NCBI GenBank assembly: GCA_033961575.1
Contig: CM066732.1
Location: forward strand, 69,478,687-69,542,686
Direction: 5' to 3'
Source: Aselliscus stoliczkanus
Lineage: Eukaryota > Chordata > Mammalia > Chiroptera > Hipposideridae
DNA: 64,000 nt
Position 1 is the first letter of the stretch. Each line of letters opens with the position of its first letter. The translations under genes and the position numbers were made by a program. Below the pieces are notes generated by a model. The model had not been told where the DNA came from. It saw only the letters and a program-made list of their open reading frames with translations, and made no database searches. This document shows, piece after piece, positions 46,076-57,879 of the stretch.

Positions 46076-46137
46076 GATGGATTATAGAAAAACACGAGGT
46101 GATATATATATCACCTCGCGTTTTTCTATAATCCATC
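46076..46137. repeat. 62-bp near-perfect palindrome
   Basis: Two 31-bp arms meet without a spacer at 46106/46107 and differ at one position (46094 against 46119). The arm begins GATGGATTATAGAAAAACAC. The right arm matches the normal reversed L1 3' UTR (which has a '...tttatccatccatcaatgggcac'-like order), so the left arm is an inverted copy of it. This is a fold-back duplication, not a terminal-inverted-repeat transposon. Confidence 0.9.
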
Positions 46138-47260
46138 AATAGGCACACAGGCTGCATCCACACCTTGGCCATTGTATATAATGGTGCAATGAACATATGG
46201 ATGCACAGTTCCCCTCAAAATAGGGCTTTGGGTTTCTTCATTTAAATACCCTGAAGTGGGGTTACTGGGTACTTCTTTGTCTCTTGTTATAGCCTTTGTT
46301 TTAAAGTCTATTTTGTCTGATATGAGTGTTGCCATCCCAGCTATTTAGTTTGTTTCCATTTTCATGAAACATATTCTTCATCTCTTTATTTTCATCTTGT
46401 GTGTATCTTTCAATCTGAAGTGAGTCTCTTGTAGGCAGCATATGTCAGAGTCTTATTTTCTTATCCTTTCAGCCCTTCAATGCCTTTTGATTGGAGCATT
46501 TAATCCATTTATATTGAAAGTAATTGTTGATAGATATGTAGTTATTGCCATATTATTATTAATATTTTTATTTATTTATTTTGTATTAAAGGAGCCCCTG
46601 TAACATTCCTTGTAATACTGGCGTGGTAGTGAGGAACTCCTTTAGCTTTCTCTTGTCTGGGAAGCTCTTTATCCCTTGTTCAATTTTAAATGATAGCTTT
46701 CTGGGTAAAATAATTTGGTTGTAGTTCCTTACTTTTCATCACTTGGAATATTTCATGCCAATCCCTTCTGGCCTGCAAAATTTCTGTTGAGAAATCAGCT
46801 GACATCTTATAGGAACTCCCTTGTAGGTAATTAACTGCTTTTGTCTTGCTGTTATTAAGATTCTCTCTTTGTCTTTAACCTTCGGCATTTTAATAATGGT
46901 GTGTCTTAGTTTGGGCCTCTTTGGGTTCCTCTTGTTTGGGACTTTCTGTGCTTCAGGGCTTGTATGTCTATTTCCTTTGCCAGGTTATAGAATCTTTCCA
47001 TCATTTTTTCTTCAAATAGATTTTCAATTCCTTGTTCTCTCTTTTCTGCTTCTGGTACCCCTATGATGCAAATGTTGGTATAAGTGATGTTGTACCAGAG
47101 GGACCTTAAACTATTCTCATTTTTTTGAATTGTTTTTGTTTTTGCTGTTCTGATTGGGTGTTTTCTCTACCTCATCTTCTGAATCACTGATTCAATTCTC
47201 TGCTCCATCTAATCTACTGTTAATTCTCTCTAATTTGTAGAAACAATGATAACTTATTGA

Positions 47261-48430
47261 TTTCATAGAATTAACATAGGAATAATATCATAAATGTCAT
47301 AAGTTTATATCATAAATAAAAAAACCAAAAACCTTTTCAACTCAAATATCATGAGAAAATAATGTTTCTATGATGACAAAGAGCATTTTATAAATTAAAA
47401 TATAACCATTCTAATTATCCAAAGTATAAACTAATTTTTAGGAATATTACATGAATTATTTTTAATATATAAATCTCTATTCATATATCAAAAGAATCTA
47501 ATGATTGAATTCATATTGAAAGCTTTAAGTATATATAGCTCTTCTTATCTAAAAACCGAAAACTATTTTCTGGTCTCACAAGTGATGTTTTTTCTAAGTT
47601 CCAGTTTTACAAGGAGAAACCATACAAAAGAAGCACACCGTTTAATTTTTTAAAGATATTATTGACCATTTAACTTGACTAGATAGTCCTAGAGTGTACA
47701 CACAATAACAAAAAAGAGAGAAGAAAACTCTTGCTTATGATGATGTAAGCTCCATAGTTTCCTCAGAAAAGGCAAAAAGAGATGGAGTAGAAGGGAAAGG
47801 AAAGACTTGAAATAAAGCCAATTTCAGTTAAGTATGAAATGATTACTATAAAAAGCCTAATTCTGTTTGTCTGCAAAGAGAGGAGGTGGCATTTGTGTAG
47901 AAAAACACTTCAAAGCATGCACATGTACAAGACAAGGAACCACTGTACTTCATTTATACAATAACTTGAACTCTGTAATCTCCAAGTTGTATGATTAAGG
48001 AGTCCTTATTTATGAATGCAGAAGAATTTTCTTTTACACAGAGAAGATAGAGAATATCCTCACAAGCCCCTCCATCCCCCACCTCCACACCCCTTTTTTT
48101 TCCCCTCCTAATTTGAGTCAAGGCTTCTTCATGGCAAAAGTTCTTGAAGTGATCACGGTGATTTCAGATTTTCCTTATACTTTCTATGAAGGAAGCAGGG
48201 GTTTCGTCTGTCATCCCATGGGGATTGAGAGTGCCCCATGGAAACTGTACCAATTTGTAAGGACAATGCCTGTGCAACTTATTATCTCTAGAACCTGATC
48301 AAAGATCAGTGGTCACCAATTGGGCAGGTGGGGGACAGTATTAACAAATCTTCCCAGCCCCAAGTAGATGAAAAATTCAAAAAGTACTATTCAGGAATGC
48401 CATGGCAATACAGAGGAGAAACTTACATGG
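47261..48430. other. unassigned sequence
   Basis: AT-rich to 47900, then a C-rich tract at 48070-48110 (CCCCTCCATCCCCCACC). No repeat family or coding feature recognised. Confidence 0.4.
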
Positions 48431-49345
48431 TCTCAAAAAAGGTAACCCAAGGAAGTTTGTTGTCAAGTTGTTGTTCTGACAAGATCTCCTGAACTCAGTG
48501 TTCGGACCAGCTTAAAGATGGGTTTATTTGACATAAATGGTCTTCCTATGGACTCTCTTCAAGTCTCACAACACAAATGATAGGATGACAGGAAGACAAA
48601 CAGTGTTGTGAGGAATACAGCAGATTTTGATTCGGGATTAGAGCACATCAGATAATTAAAGATTTTCTAAAAGGGTTCCTCGTTCCCTGGCACTAAGTAA
48701 ACACAGCATTGTGAACTCAATGCAAAGAACTCAGAGTTCCGATCCTTTTCAGGACATATCTAACATATGTGGTCAGGACCTCCTGAGAAGGAGCCTCAGG
48801 GGCCTGGGAAGAGCACACAGTCCCATTTCCAGGGTCTTGATCTCTGAAGGCTTATTGACTGGATCTTTGTAAGATGTCCGTGACACTTGTACTTTAATCT
48901 CTCAAAAAAAATCATCAAGAAAATGTATAGATCAAGAAAGACTAATATTATCAGGTTTAGTGCAACATGGGACCAATACTTTCACAGTCTCAATGCAGTC
49001 ATCGAAGGAAAAAGAGTGTATATTTATAGGATTTTAGAGCCTACGCTGGGTAACTTTAAAGTGGATATTTTAAGACGGGAACAAGTAAAGTTTATCTAGA
49101 GTTTGTGGCAAAGTAGGTTTGGATTGGTGGGCATAGTGAGGGAGGGTCTTGAAGCAAGTTTTGATAAAGAAGCTGTTAGTCTAGAGAAGCGTTTCGTTTG
49201 GTGCACAGTATTCTAGGAGCAAGTTATTTCCTAGAGAAGATAGCTAGCTGTTTACTTGATCTTAGCTTCATTTCAGGTAGGGAAGGAAAGTATGCTCCGT
49301 CCCACAATTATTTATCATAAAGACAGGAAAGTTTTTGGTCCTGTT
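48431..49345 (-). mobile_element. possible antisense LTR or other dispersed repeat
   Basis: The block 'ctcctgaactcagtgttcgg' followed by 'cagcttaaagatgggtttat' and 'tgacataaatggtcttcc' reads on the minus strand as an AATAAA signal near a U5-like end. It has no second copy in the window to compare with. Low confidence. Confidence 0.25.
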
Positions 49346-49599
49346 GAACACAGGGACAAAAAATTATGTAGTTTCAGTTCTTACAATTTGAGGCTTTTAT
49401 TTTAATTTTTCTTTGCGTCCTTTGGTAAGTGTGGCAAAAGCCATCGATCTTCCAAGTCCATTTTGTCTCTTCTATAGAAATAGGATTTTTAGCTGGTATA
49501 TGGTTTTGGGGTGCTGAAAACTACATTTTTAACATCTCCATCAATCAGATATACATAGTTAAAGAACAAAGGAAATAAAAGACAACCCAAATGAGAATG

Positions 49600-49805
49600 T
49601 GCAGAAACTATTTATTTATAGCTTGTTACAGCAAGGGAGTCAGTCATTACCTGTGCTTGGTAGAGACTCAAAGACAGGCAGGAGGGTACAAAACTTTATA
49701 GTGGGGAAAAAAAGGTGAATGCTTCAGTTATGCTCTGATTAAATGTTGTTGGCAGGGGCAAGCTCCAAGAGGTGAACTGGTAGCAGGGAAACTTCTATCA
49801 TTGGT
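49600..49805. mobile_element. LTR-like dispersed repeat, family D copy 2
   Basis: It aligns with 7880-8060: 'ttacagcaagggagtcagtc', 'tgcttggtagagactcaa', 'gacaggcaggagggtac', 'actttatagtggggaaaa', 'atgctctgattaaatg'. Confidence 0.45.
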
Positions 49806-50076
49806 TTGAAGAACACATTTTATTTTATCTGTTTTGTTCTTAGATGGATATGGGAGCAATAATTGGGGAATCATGCAGTCAGTGACAAATCCTGATCATT
49901 TTCAGTGAACTGATGCAAAGCTGTACTTTAGATGCTGGAGCTTACTATTGCAGAGGTGGTGGGTCAGACTCACTCTCATATATTGTCTAGCCATTATCTG
50001 TTGTATATTCAGTCTCTCAAAATGAAGTAGATTTATCCTTCACCAACTCTGGGGACCTTTATTCAGAGACAGCTTA

Positions 50077-50082
<6 letters not shown>

Positions 50083-50131
<49 letters not shown>
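50083..50131. repeat. (CA)n microsatellite
   Basis: About 23 CA units. Confidence 0.95.
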
Positions 50132-50136
<5 letters not shown>

Positions 50137-52200
50137 ATCTCTTTATCTTTCCATTGCTTTGGGTGCTGGAAACACTAATATATCTTAAGCCATGAAGCTT
50201 AGGCCACCTATGGGATGATGAGAACAGGCTCAGAGTTGTCTGGAATCAACCTACTGGGGGAGTAAAGTCACACCATGGCTGCTAATGTCCAAATTCTTTC
50301 ATGTAAGTAATAACTTTTATTTTGAGTAAGTTGCTATTATTTTTTGCCCTTTCTATTATTTGTAGCCAGATTTTTAAAAACTTTAGAATGATTATTTTAT
50401 TAGAATCATTACAGCATCTAAAAAAGTGGCCAATTTCCACTCATATCTGCAAAAAATATTTAAGTAAATGTGTAAAACGGGTACCTCCCCAAAACACAAA
50501 ACAGAATTGTATTCTTTATTTTCATCATACATTTTTTAAAATTGAAGCTTCTGTTGCACTTAATTATTATGTTAACTGTGTAAGTATTTCAGGACACATA
50601 ACTAGTATAAAAATGTGTATCAGGGCTTTGTTTATGGACAAACTTGTCTATTGACCAAACATGCCTATGAAGACTGATGGGATAGAGGCACCCACAAGTT
50701 GGGCACTCACAAGAGGAAACATCATAAGGGCTGGTACACTTTTAATTTTCTTGCAGTATAAGTTATGCCCAACAATTCCCTCCTATTTAAAAAGATTCAG
50801 AATTGAAATACCCAGATGTGAATAAAATTGTCCTTCAGAAAAAAAAATAATCAATTTTCTTTCTGGCATATAATTCATCTTTGAATCACTTTGCAAGAAA
50901 TTTAAAATCGCTGCATTTCATATTCCTATGGGATTCTGTTAAATCAAAGCTCTTAAAACAAACTGTTCTTAATGTTTCAATATGCAGTTTGGAGCTTTTA
51001 AAGGGGAATTGAACCTAGTATTTACTAGATACTTTTCTAAGTTTCTGAATAGCTGTGCCATTTAGAATATTTATACTATTCCTGCAGATCATAAACAGTT
51101 CTATCAGAAATATATAGGTACCTAGTGTCAAATTCTAAGGAAATTAAGTACAGAAACCCCTAAGTTAATGGAATTGTGAAAAGCATTCATAAAGAGGGTA
51201 ATGGCTCTTTTTATACTTCTAAAGAACCAACTTCAAGTGACAATGGCTCCAAGTTTATTTATCCTAAGTCATTCGTTATCTCTCTTCAGAAATAGCTCAA
51301 TAGCTATTTGCACCAAGATAGCAAACTCATCTTAAAGTTCTGGAACTCTAATTGTCCACAGCTATGATGAGAGGGGCACATTGCATGCCCGTGTATATGG
51401 TGTTCCATACGTGTTGGTAAAGAAATGAAAATCTTTTACTTTGATGGTATATATAAACAAAATAAATTTTTTTGCAACTCTAGGTAGGTAATTACTGACT
51501 TTAACAGTATTTTTAAAAATAATAGAAACGTGTGAAATTAGTGGAAAATGAACCTAATGTACAGACAAAAGCAGTTTAGACAGATTCATATGGCATAGAA
51601 AATACAGCATTTCTAAATTCTATCCCTGCAGATGCTAATGTGCATGTTGATACAGGGCAGATTTAAAATAAGTAAAGTTTCTTTTGTGTCATTGAAAAGA
51701 TCAGTTATAGGTGATTTGGAAAACGGTATCTTTACTTTGAAACAAATAAGAGAGATGTTAACAATAAGACCCATAAACAATATTTAGAGTTACAAGGAAA
51801 TGTTTCTTTTTTGATGAGTGCTGTGATTTAACTTGATTTCTGAATAGCTGATGACAGATGATAAATAACTGTTGGCATCATAATTTTAGGTCGGCTCCAG
51901 GGAAAAGACCTGCCTGGAGGCCTTATGATTTAGTACAGTTCTGCGTGACTAGAAAAATAATGAACACCATTGTAAGAGTTATCAATGATCACATAATGAT
52001 CACATAAACGTCAAGGTGTTATTCAATTATGTGTCATTGGAAATTTGGCTTATTTCATTTCAGAACTAAATTAAATTACATTATGATACTTCAGAGAGTA
52101 ATCTGATAATTTTTTAAATGTAGAATAATTCTCTCATTTTAATAAATACAAACATATTTGATTATAATAAACAGCCTACTTTTCCAAAATGCTTTATTAT
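50132..52200. other. long stretch without recognised repeats
   Basis: About 2 kb with no repeat signature. The 110-codon frame at 50322-50654 has a hydrophobic start but no splice sites, promoter or recognisable motif, and I leave it uncalled. 51200-51420 is compositionally balanced and could be conserved non-coding sequence. Confidence 0.4.
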
Positions 52201-52204
52201 TTTT

Positions 52205-52340
52205 TGAATAGATAATATGCCTTAAATTATTTAATCTTTATGACTAATTATATAAAGAAGAATCGATATCCTATTCAAATGAGGAATCTAAGGACTAAAA
52301 AGGTCACAAAGCTTGATGGCAGAGTGCAAGTCTTCGGAGG
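52205..52340 (+). mobile_element. MIR fragment
   Basis: 'ttatttaatctttatgacta', 'aagaagaatcgatatcctat', 'atgaggaatctaaggacta', 'aaaggtcacaaagcttgatg' follow central MIR. Confidence 0.65.
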
Positions 52341-52344
52341 CTTT

Positions 52345-53292
52345 TTGTTTGTTTTTTCTTTCTGTTCCTCTGTCTGGATAATCTCAGTTGATGTATCTTT
52401 AACTTTACTGATTCTTTTTACTGCCAGTTCAAATCTGGTTTGGGGCCCCTCTAGTGAAGTTTCTTTTTAGTTATTATACTGTTCAATTCCTGGATTGCTA
52501 TTTGGATCCTTGTTATAACTTGTAAATTTCTACTGACATTCTATATTTGGTGACAGAATTTGTAAGTATGATATAACTACTTGCATACTTTCATTACATT
52601 TGATTTCCTGTAATTACTTGAATATATTTAAAATATCTATTTTAAAGTGCTTTTCAATAAGTCTAATACTGGGGTTATTTAGGAAAACTTATGTTGACTG
52701 ATTCATGAGTCAACACTCATGAGTCATAATTTTATATATTTCTAATAATTCCATCCCATCTTCTTAATTATGTTTTAACTCTACCATATATTGGCTATAT
52801 TTTTTTTGTTTCAATGAACCGTCTGTAAAGGAGAAAGATTTGTTAAATATCTAATGTGGTGAATGTTCCAATTGTTTCAAAGTTTTCTGTTTTTGTTTTA
52901 TATACATTTGTGCATAAAATATTCTCAATTATTAAAAAATATATATAATTATGTAGTAACTTATCTGTTCCTAATATTTGTGCCTGAAAGACTATTTCCA
53001 CTAATATCAGTCTATCTATTCTAGCCTTCTACTTGTATTTTTTAAGACATGCTTTATTATCCATTTACTCACAATCATTTTTTTGTTTGTTTTAGGTGTA
53101 CCTTCTATAAATGAAGCAAATTCTGAATTTCATTTTTAATCTAATTTGAAACTCTGTATTTAAAAAAATAAGTTAATGCTTTTGTCTTTATGATGTGCTT
53201 GTACCATATTTTTGCTTTTATACATTGTGTTTAGTTAGTTATTCCACCTTTTTGTATGTTATTTAAAAATTGTTGTCTTTAATTCACTTTAA
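52345..53292 (-). mobile_element. old L1 5' region (antisense)
   Basis: 'ctctgtctggataatctcag' and 'tgtatctttaactttactga' begin a T-rich diverged block typical of reversed old L1 5' sequence. The right-hand part is too diverged for a firm call. Confidence 0.4.
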
Positions 53293-53406
53293 TTTTTTTT
53301 TTTTTTTTTTTTGAGGGCAGTGTTACTGGCCCTCATATGTGGGACCCGAACCGGCACCGCTGGCTTCCCAAACCAGTGCTTAACCACCACGCTACTCAGC
53401 GGGTCC
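53293..53406 (-). mobile_element. tRNA-derived SINE, short Rhin-like monomer
   Basis: Minus-strand copy with poly(A) (T run from 53293), B box (GGTTCGGGTCCC) and a diverged head ending at GGGTCC instead of GGCCGGCCC. Target-site duplication CACTTTAA on both sides. Confidence 0.88.
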
Positions 53407-53999
53407 ACTTTAAAAAAATTTTGTATGCTATTTATACTAGATTACTTACATTACTAGTGTGAAAATGTAGATTTTATTTCTTGTCTTTTAAAAATTATCC
53501 TTGAAATTTTGCCTTAACTAATTCAATTGATAGCTAAATATGCGTTACCCATCTTCAAGAACATTCCAAAACCTTTAGAAAAAAGTAATTCAAAATACTT
53601 CCCTTCCCACATTCAATACTATTTATGTCCAGAATAGTGTGTCTTATTTTTTCAGTTCCAAATCAAGCAACATTATCATTTTTATTATTTTATTTTTCAG
53701 ACACTATGCCTTACCTATTTTACTAGTAGACTTATCTTTGTTTTGCTTAATTTGTTTTTTCTTGAATTTCAGTTGCCCATTATTTCTTCTTTCCTTTCTT
53801 CCTCCAATTCCCGATCATTTACCTTCTTGTTTAATACATTTTTTAAAGTCAAAAATTATATGACCATATCTGTTTATTAGCAAATTCTCTTAATTTTTGT
53901 TTATCTGAAAGTGTTTTATTTACTCTTCTTCTTGAATAATAGCTATGCTTTATATACAATTTATAAATGGTGTATTATCTTGCAAACTTTAAATAATAA
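53407..53999. other. unassigned T-rich non-coding sequence
   Basis: Possibly more of the surrounding old L1. The open frame at 53639-53863 is a T-rich run of Phe and Leu codons with no other support. Confidence 0.35.
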
Positions 54000-54235
54000 T
54001 AATTGAAAACCTATTTAGGTTTACAATTTACTAGGCATTTTTCTGAGCCTGGGAATATATAATTGCTACTCTGTACCTATTCTAACTTATGTGTCAGTTA
54101 TTATTATTCATACTTCATTGGTGAGGAAATGGATGCACATAAAATTAATTAACTTGCTCATAGTCATACAGTTAGTAAGTAACAGACATGGAATTTAATC
54201 TTGGCACACCTACCCTAGAGCCAGTTTTGTTAAGA
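54000..54235 (+). mobile_element. MIR SINE
   Basis: 'tttactaggcatttttctga', 'ttattattattcatacttca', 'ttggtgaggaaatggatgca', 'taacttgctcatagtcatac', 'acctaccctagagccag' follow MIR in order. Confidence 0.8.
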
Positions 54236-54359
54236 TATGGTCATCTACTTTATACAGCTTTCGTTGAGACATCAGCAATCAGTTTAATTTTTATTCTGCA
54301 TTTGAATAGGGAAAAAATTTAATATCTTCTGTTTTCATTTGTATTCTGTCCTTTAGGGA

Positions 54360-54890
54360 AAATATGTCTAGGGGTTGATTTATCCTACTTAACATATAAT
54401 GTACTTCCTGTATCAATAAATTTATGACTTTCTTCAGTTCTCAAAAATTCTTCATATATTGCCTCTCATTTATTTATCTATTCTATTCTTCAGAGATTCT
54501 GAGTAAATATATGTCTTAAATTTTCACTGTATCTCCATATCTTTTGACTTCATTTTTATAAATTCACCTGCTTCTATTTCTGCTGCATTCTTGGTTGTTC
54601 ATTATGACCCAATTCCCAAGTCACTGATTCTCTGTTCAAATCTGCTTAATTTGTTATTCAACTTATCTACTGAGTCCTTTTTATTTATTTATTTTTTTAA
54701 TTTATTTTTATTTTTTATTTTTTTGAGGGCAGTGTCACTGGCCCACATATGTGGGACCTGAACCAGGGCCGCCAGCTTCCCAAGCCAGCGCTTAACCACC
54801 GCACCACTCGGCCGGCCAGTCCTTTTTATTTTTTAAGTTTTAACAAAATATATTTTTTATTTCAAGACTGTGGGGTTCTTTTCAAAGGAA
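54360..54890 (-). mobile_element. old L1 5' region (antisense), split by a SINE
   Basis: 'aatttgttattcaacttatc' and, after the SINE, 'tttcaagactgtggggttct' are reversed old L1 5' phrases. The SINE at 54687-54817 interrupts the two parts. Confidence 0.5.
54687..54817 (-). mobile_element. tRNA-derived SINE, short Rhin-like monomer
   Basis: Complete minus-strand copy ending at GGCCGGCC, with a tail of TTTA/TTTTA units. Perfect target-site duplication AGTCCTTTTTATTT on both sides. Confidence 0.92.
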
Positions 54891-55403
54891 TTAGTCATAT
54901 CTGTAGTTTCTTGTGACATGCTCATTTATGATTCTCATCTTTTGTTCTTTAAGAATTTCATACATAAATATTTTATATTTTCTGATAACTATGTTACTGT
55001 TAAATTTTCTGTGTGCTAAGAAAAATATTAATTCAATATTTAGTATTGCTATTGCATCAAATAATAACTCTCTCTCTTTTTTTAAATAAATAAGAGCAGG
55101 AACATTTGGGACTATCCTAAGTTGAAGTGGTTTATAAATATCAATTTTCCATGAGAATGCTTCTATAATTTTTATTAATTTTCTCAAGTTACAGATGAGT
55201 CCTAGATCTATTACAATTGGAAAAGCATGACTAAGTGTGGGGTTCGTACAATGGCTACCTACATACATACACAGAATCGTCTCTAAACTTTACAGGTCAG
55301 CTTTTCAAAAGTTGAAACAGGTAATACAAATTACCAAGATCATCTGTTCCTTAAATTGAATGTATCATGTGAACTCTCTTAAGTTGGTAAGAACTACCAA
55401 CTA
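54891..55403. other. unassigned sequence with a long minus-strand open frame
   Basis: A 125-codon minus-strand frame spans 54891-55268 and includes HAFPIVIDLGLICNLRKLI. It has no flanking splice sites or poly(A) that I can see, and its right part overlaps sequence of unknown origin. I could not match it to a family; a chance frame in AT-rich DNA is the default reading. Confidence 0.3.
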
Positions 55404-55484
55404 TTAGGTAATAGGAAAAGTCATGATGCATTTTTGCAAAGGAAAACATGGAAAAAATAAGTTATGACTTTTCTGACAACCCAA
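55404..55484. mobile_element. 81-bp mariner-type MITE, copy 1
   Basis: Flanked by TA (55402-55403 and 55485-55486). The right end, reversed, reads TTGGGTTGTCAGAAAAGTCA; the left end is a diverged version, TTAGGTAATAGGAAAAGTCA. Arms of about 30 bases are inverted repeats around a short A-rich middle. Length, TA duplication and TTAGGT-type ends are like MADE1, the short relative of Hsmar1, but the sequence after TTAGGTTG differs. Confidence 0.85.
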
Positions 55485-56009
55485 TATTTCAGACACACAG
55501 GATATCAAGTAGCTAAGAAAATGTGTGGATGCCCCTTCAGATTTGGGGGTTCTCCCTCAGACTTGAGGTGCATTGTGTAAATCAAAGTGAATGAATTTTG
55601 CCATGCATATCACTAAAAATATTCGAATTACATCATTTAGATGACAAGATGACAGACACATGAGAAAGTATTAGCTTAATAAGTAAACTTATGTTATAGA
55701 ACTGAAAACTTAAGATGTATTCTAAAGAAAAATAAAATATGTTCGTCAATAAGGAAACACAGATTGAAAAATATTACAATTCTAGGGTATATGAGGTTTT
55801 CCTGTGTAAACACCATGTTTTCACCACTTTCTAGAACTCTATTAGTCCTTCTCATCAAATGTAGCATTATAAAGAAAGTTTGAGAGTGCATTCTAAAGTT
55901 TGTAGAGAAAAACATGTTTTATACAGAAAATTACATGCTAACACAAGTCCCAGAAATGGAAAGATGTTATGTTGACTTCTTCATTCTTAAGGGTCTCTAG
56001 ATTTTATAT

Positions 56010-56865
56010 AAAAAAAATGAAGATATACAAATAGTCAACAGATATATGAAAAAATGCTCAATTTCACTAGCTATTAGGCAAATGCAAATCAAAATCACAA
56101 TGTGATTTCACCTCACACCTGTTAGAATGGCTGTTATCAACAAGAGAAGTAATAGCAAAGGAGAGGCTGTGGAGAAAAAGGAACCCTCATACACTGCTGA
56201 TAGAAATGTAAATGGGTACATCTTCTATGGAAGACAGTGTGGAGATTCCTCAAAAAATTAAGACTAGAATTACCATATGACCCAGCAATCCATCTTCTGG
56301 GTATCTACCCAAAGTATCTGAAAACATTTATCCATAAAAATATATGTACCCCTATGTTCATTGCAGCATTATTCATAGTGGCCAATACATGAAAACAACC
56401 AAAGTGTCCTTCAATAGATGACTGGATAAAGAAGATATGGTACATATATACACACAATGGAATATTACTCAGCTATACGAAAAGATAAAATACTACCACT
56501 GCAACAATATGGATGGATCTTGATAGTATCATGCTAAGTGAAATAAGAGTGACAGAAAAAGGTGAGAACCATATGATTTCACTCATATGTGGGATAAAAA
56601 ACCAAAAGAAACAAAGGAACAAGACAAACAAAGAAAAAAACACAGTGATGCAGACAATACTTTAGTGGTTATCAGAGGGTCAGGAGGGAGGGGAGTGTTA
56701 GAAGAGGGTAAAGAGAGTCAAATATATGGTGATGGAAGATACTGACTAGGTGGTGAATATACAATGCAATAAATACATGATTTGTTATAGAATTGTACAC
56801 TTGAAACTTGTATAATTTTACTAGCCAGTGTCACTCCAATAAATTTAATAAAAGTTTTAAAAAGT
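56010..56865 (+). mobile_element. L1 3' fragment: distal ORF2 and complete 3' UTR
   Basis: From 'caaatagtcaacagatatat' and 'atttcacctcacacctgtta' through 'gacccagcaatccatcttct', 'catgctaagtgaaataagag', 'atcagagggtcaggagggag' to 'tcactccaataaatttaata'. The least diverged L1 in the window but 5'-truncated and without an intact frame. Confidence 0.9.
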
Positions 56866-57238
56866 GAAGTCTACATTTATTTCCATACCCTTTTCTATGA
56901 CAGCTCATAACTCTGTTACCTGCTATGCTCCTCTTCATTTCCTTTTTTGAAAAACAGCAACAACAAAAATCCTTTTAAAACACCTACTAAACCACTTCAC
57001 AGATCTTAACATAAATCTAGATTTCAGTAATAGGTGTACTACATAAATTATTCAGATAATGAGCACAAACTTGAAGTTTATTACTGTTAAAAGTAATAAA
57101 TCCGCTCAGTTATACAGGCTCATGTGCTGAGCATAGCATTATTATTGTGGGAAAAGCTGGCAATAAATAATGTTATTTAAAATGCAGCTTCTTTTCCTGC
57201 TGACTAAGTCTTAGGTATGTATAGCAGTATTCAAGGAT

Positions 57239-57274
57239 CTTTTATTATCTCAAAGATCCTTGAGATAATAAAAG
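57239..57274. repeat. 36-bp palindrome
   Basis: Arms of 18 bases centred at 57256/57257 with one mismatch. The left arm reads CTTTTATTATCTCAAAGA. It lies in unique sequence. Confidence 0.85.
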
Positions 57275-57309
57275 TAAAATAGAAAGTAGAAGTTAATAAG
57301 TAGAATTGA

Positions 57310-57390
57310 TGCTTTTCTACCCTAAGTCTCAGTTTCCTCATCAAATGGTTTAGATTGGACTAGATCCCTAAGGACTCTTGTGCCTAATAA
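57310..57390 (-). mobile_element. MIR fragment (antisense)
   Basis: 'accctaagtctcagtttcct' followed by 'catcaaatggtttagattgg' is the reversed MIR core, short. Confidence 0.6.
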
Positions 57391-57879
57391 TTATTATGAG
57401 ATATGTTTCAGTGTGGGAGGGGAGGGTGGAAGGAGTCCCTCAATTTTGTCATACACAAAGAATGGATCTATTTAAGCCAGCTGGATGTTTTCATTATTGT
57501 TGCAGCTTTTCAGTATAAGAAAATGAATCTTGCCTAAGTAGAAATATAGTTCCCTCTTGACTTTAAAAATTATGTGGTTACAGTTGCATCTAAAAACACA
57601 TCTTTCTCATTACTGAATCACCAAGGGAATATATAGAATAGATGTCCCTGTGGTTCTTTGTTGTCAGATGTAAGAAAAGGATATTATGGGCTTAGACAGC
57701 TGTGTTTAAATGATGCATTTTACAATTATTTAGTACCTTCTAGGCGCAACCCACATCATTATTTGGGCTTACGAGGAAAATAAATTTAAAAGGAAAAAGA
57801 ACTGAGAAAGATAATATTCTTGTCATCTCTGAATTTAGTATCTGATTAATTTCATTAATTCCCTTCTCTTTTCCCTTCC

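Larger units (their letters stand above)
45110..47260 (-). mobile_element. old L1 (antisense): repeated 3' UTR joined to the 5' half of the element
   Basis: 45110-46270 is reversed L1M 3' UTR. Three tandem versions of one segment are visible (start near 45175, 45425 and 45650), each holding a 'taatacccatctaactcta'-like phrase and 'ttattgactatattccctgt'. 46270-46560 is reversed start of ORF2 (endonuclease domain): 'gtctgatatgagtgttgcc', 'gcagcatatgtcagagtctt', 'tgattggagcatttaatcca'. 46600-47260 is reversed 5'/ORF1-side sequence with 'gtttgggcctctttgggttc' and 'cctatgatgcaaatgttgg'. The central and 3' parts of ORF2 (reverse transcriptase) are missing. All frames are broken. Confidence 0.75.

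Noticed and set aside
46076..46137. MITE or microRNA hairpin
   Set aside because: No terminal motif or target duplication, and one arm is ordinary L1 sequence, so an inverted duplication explains it better.
49930..49975. Segment reading like an immunoglobulin or T-cell receptor V end ('gcttactattgcag')
   Set aside because: Only a few codons match; no framework residues upstream, no recombination signal downstream and stops in frame.
50322..50654. 110-codon plus-strand frame with a hydrophobic start like a signal peptide
   Set aside because: No promoter, splice or polyadenylation context and no recognisable domain; the hydrophobic start comes from T-rich codons.
52712..52732. Small ATGAGTCA-type inverted repeat suggesting AP-1 sites
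   Set aside because: Too short to separate from chance in 64 kb and no regulatory context visible.
54891..55268. 125-codon minus-strand open frame
   Set aside because: No splice sites, poly(A), motif or homologue that I can recognise; AT-rich DNA often yields such frames.
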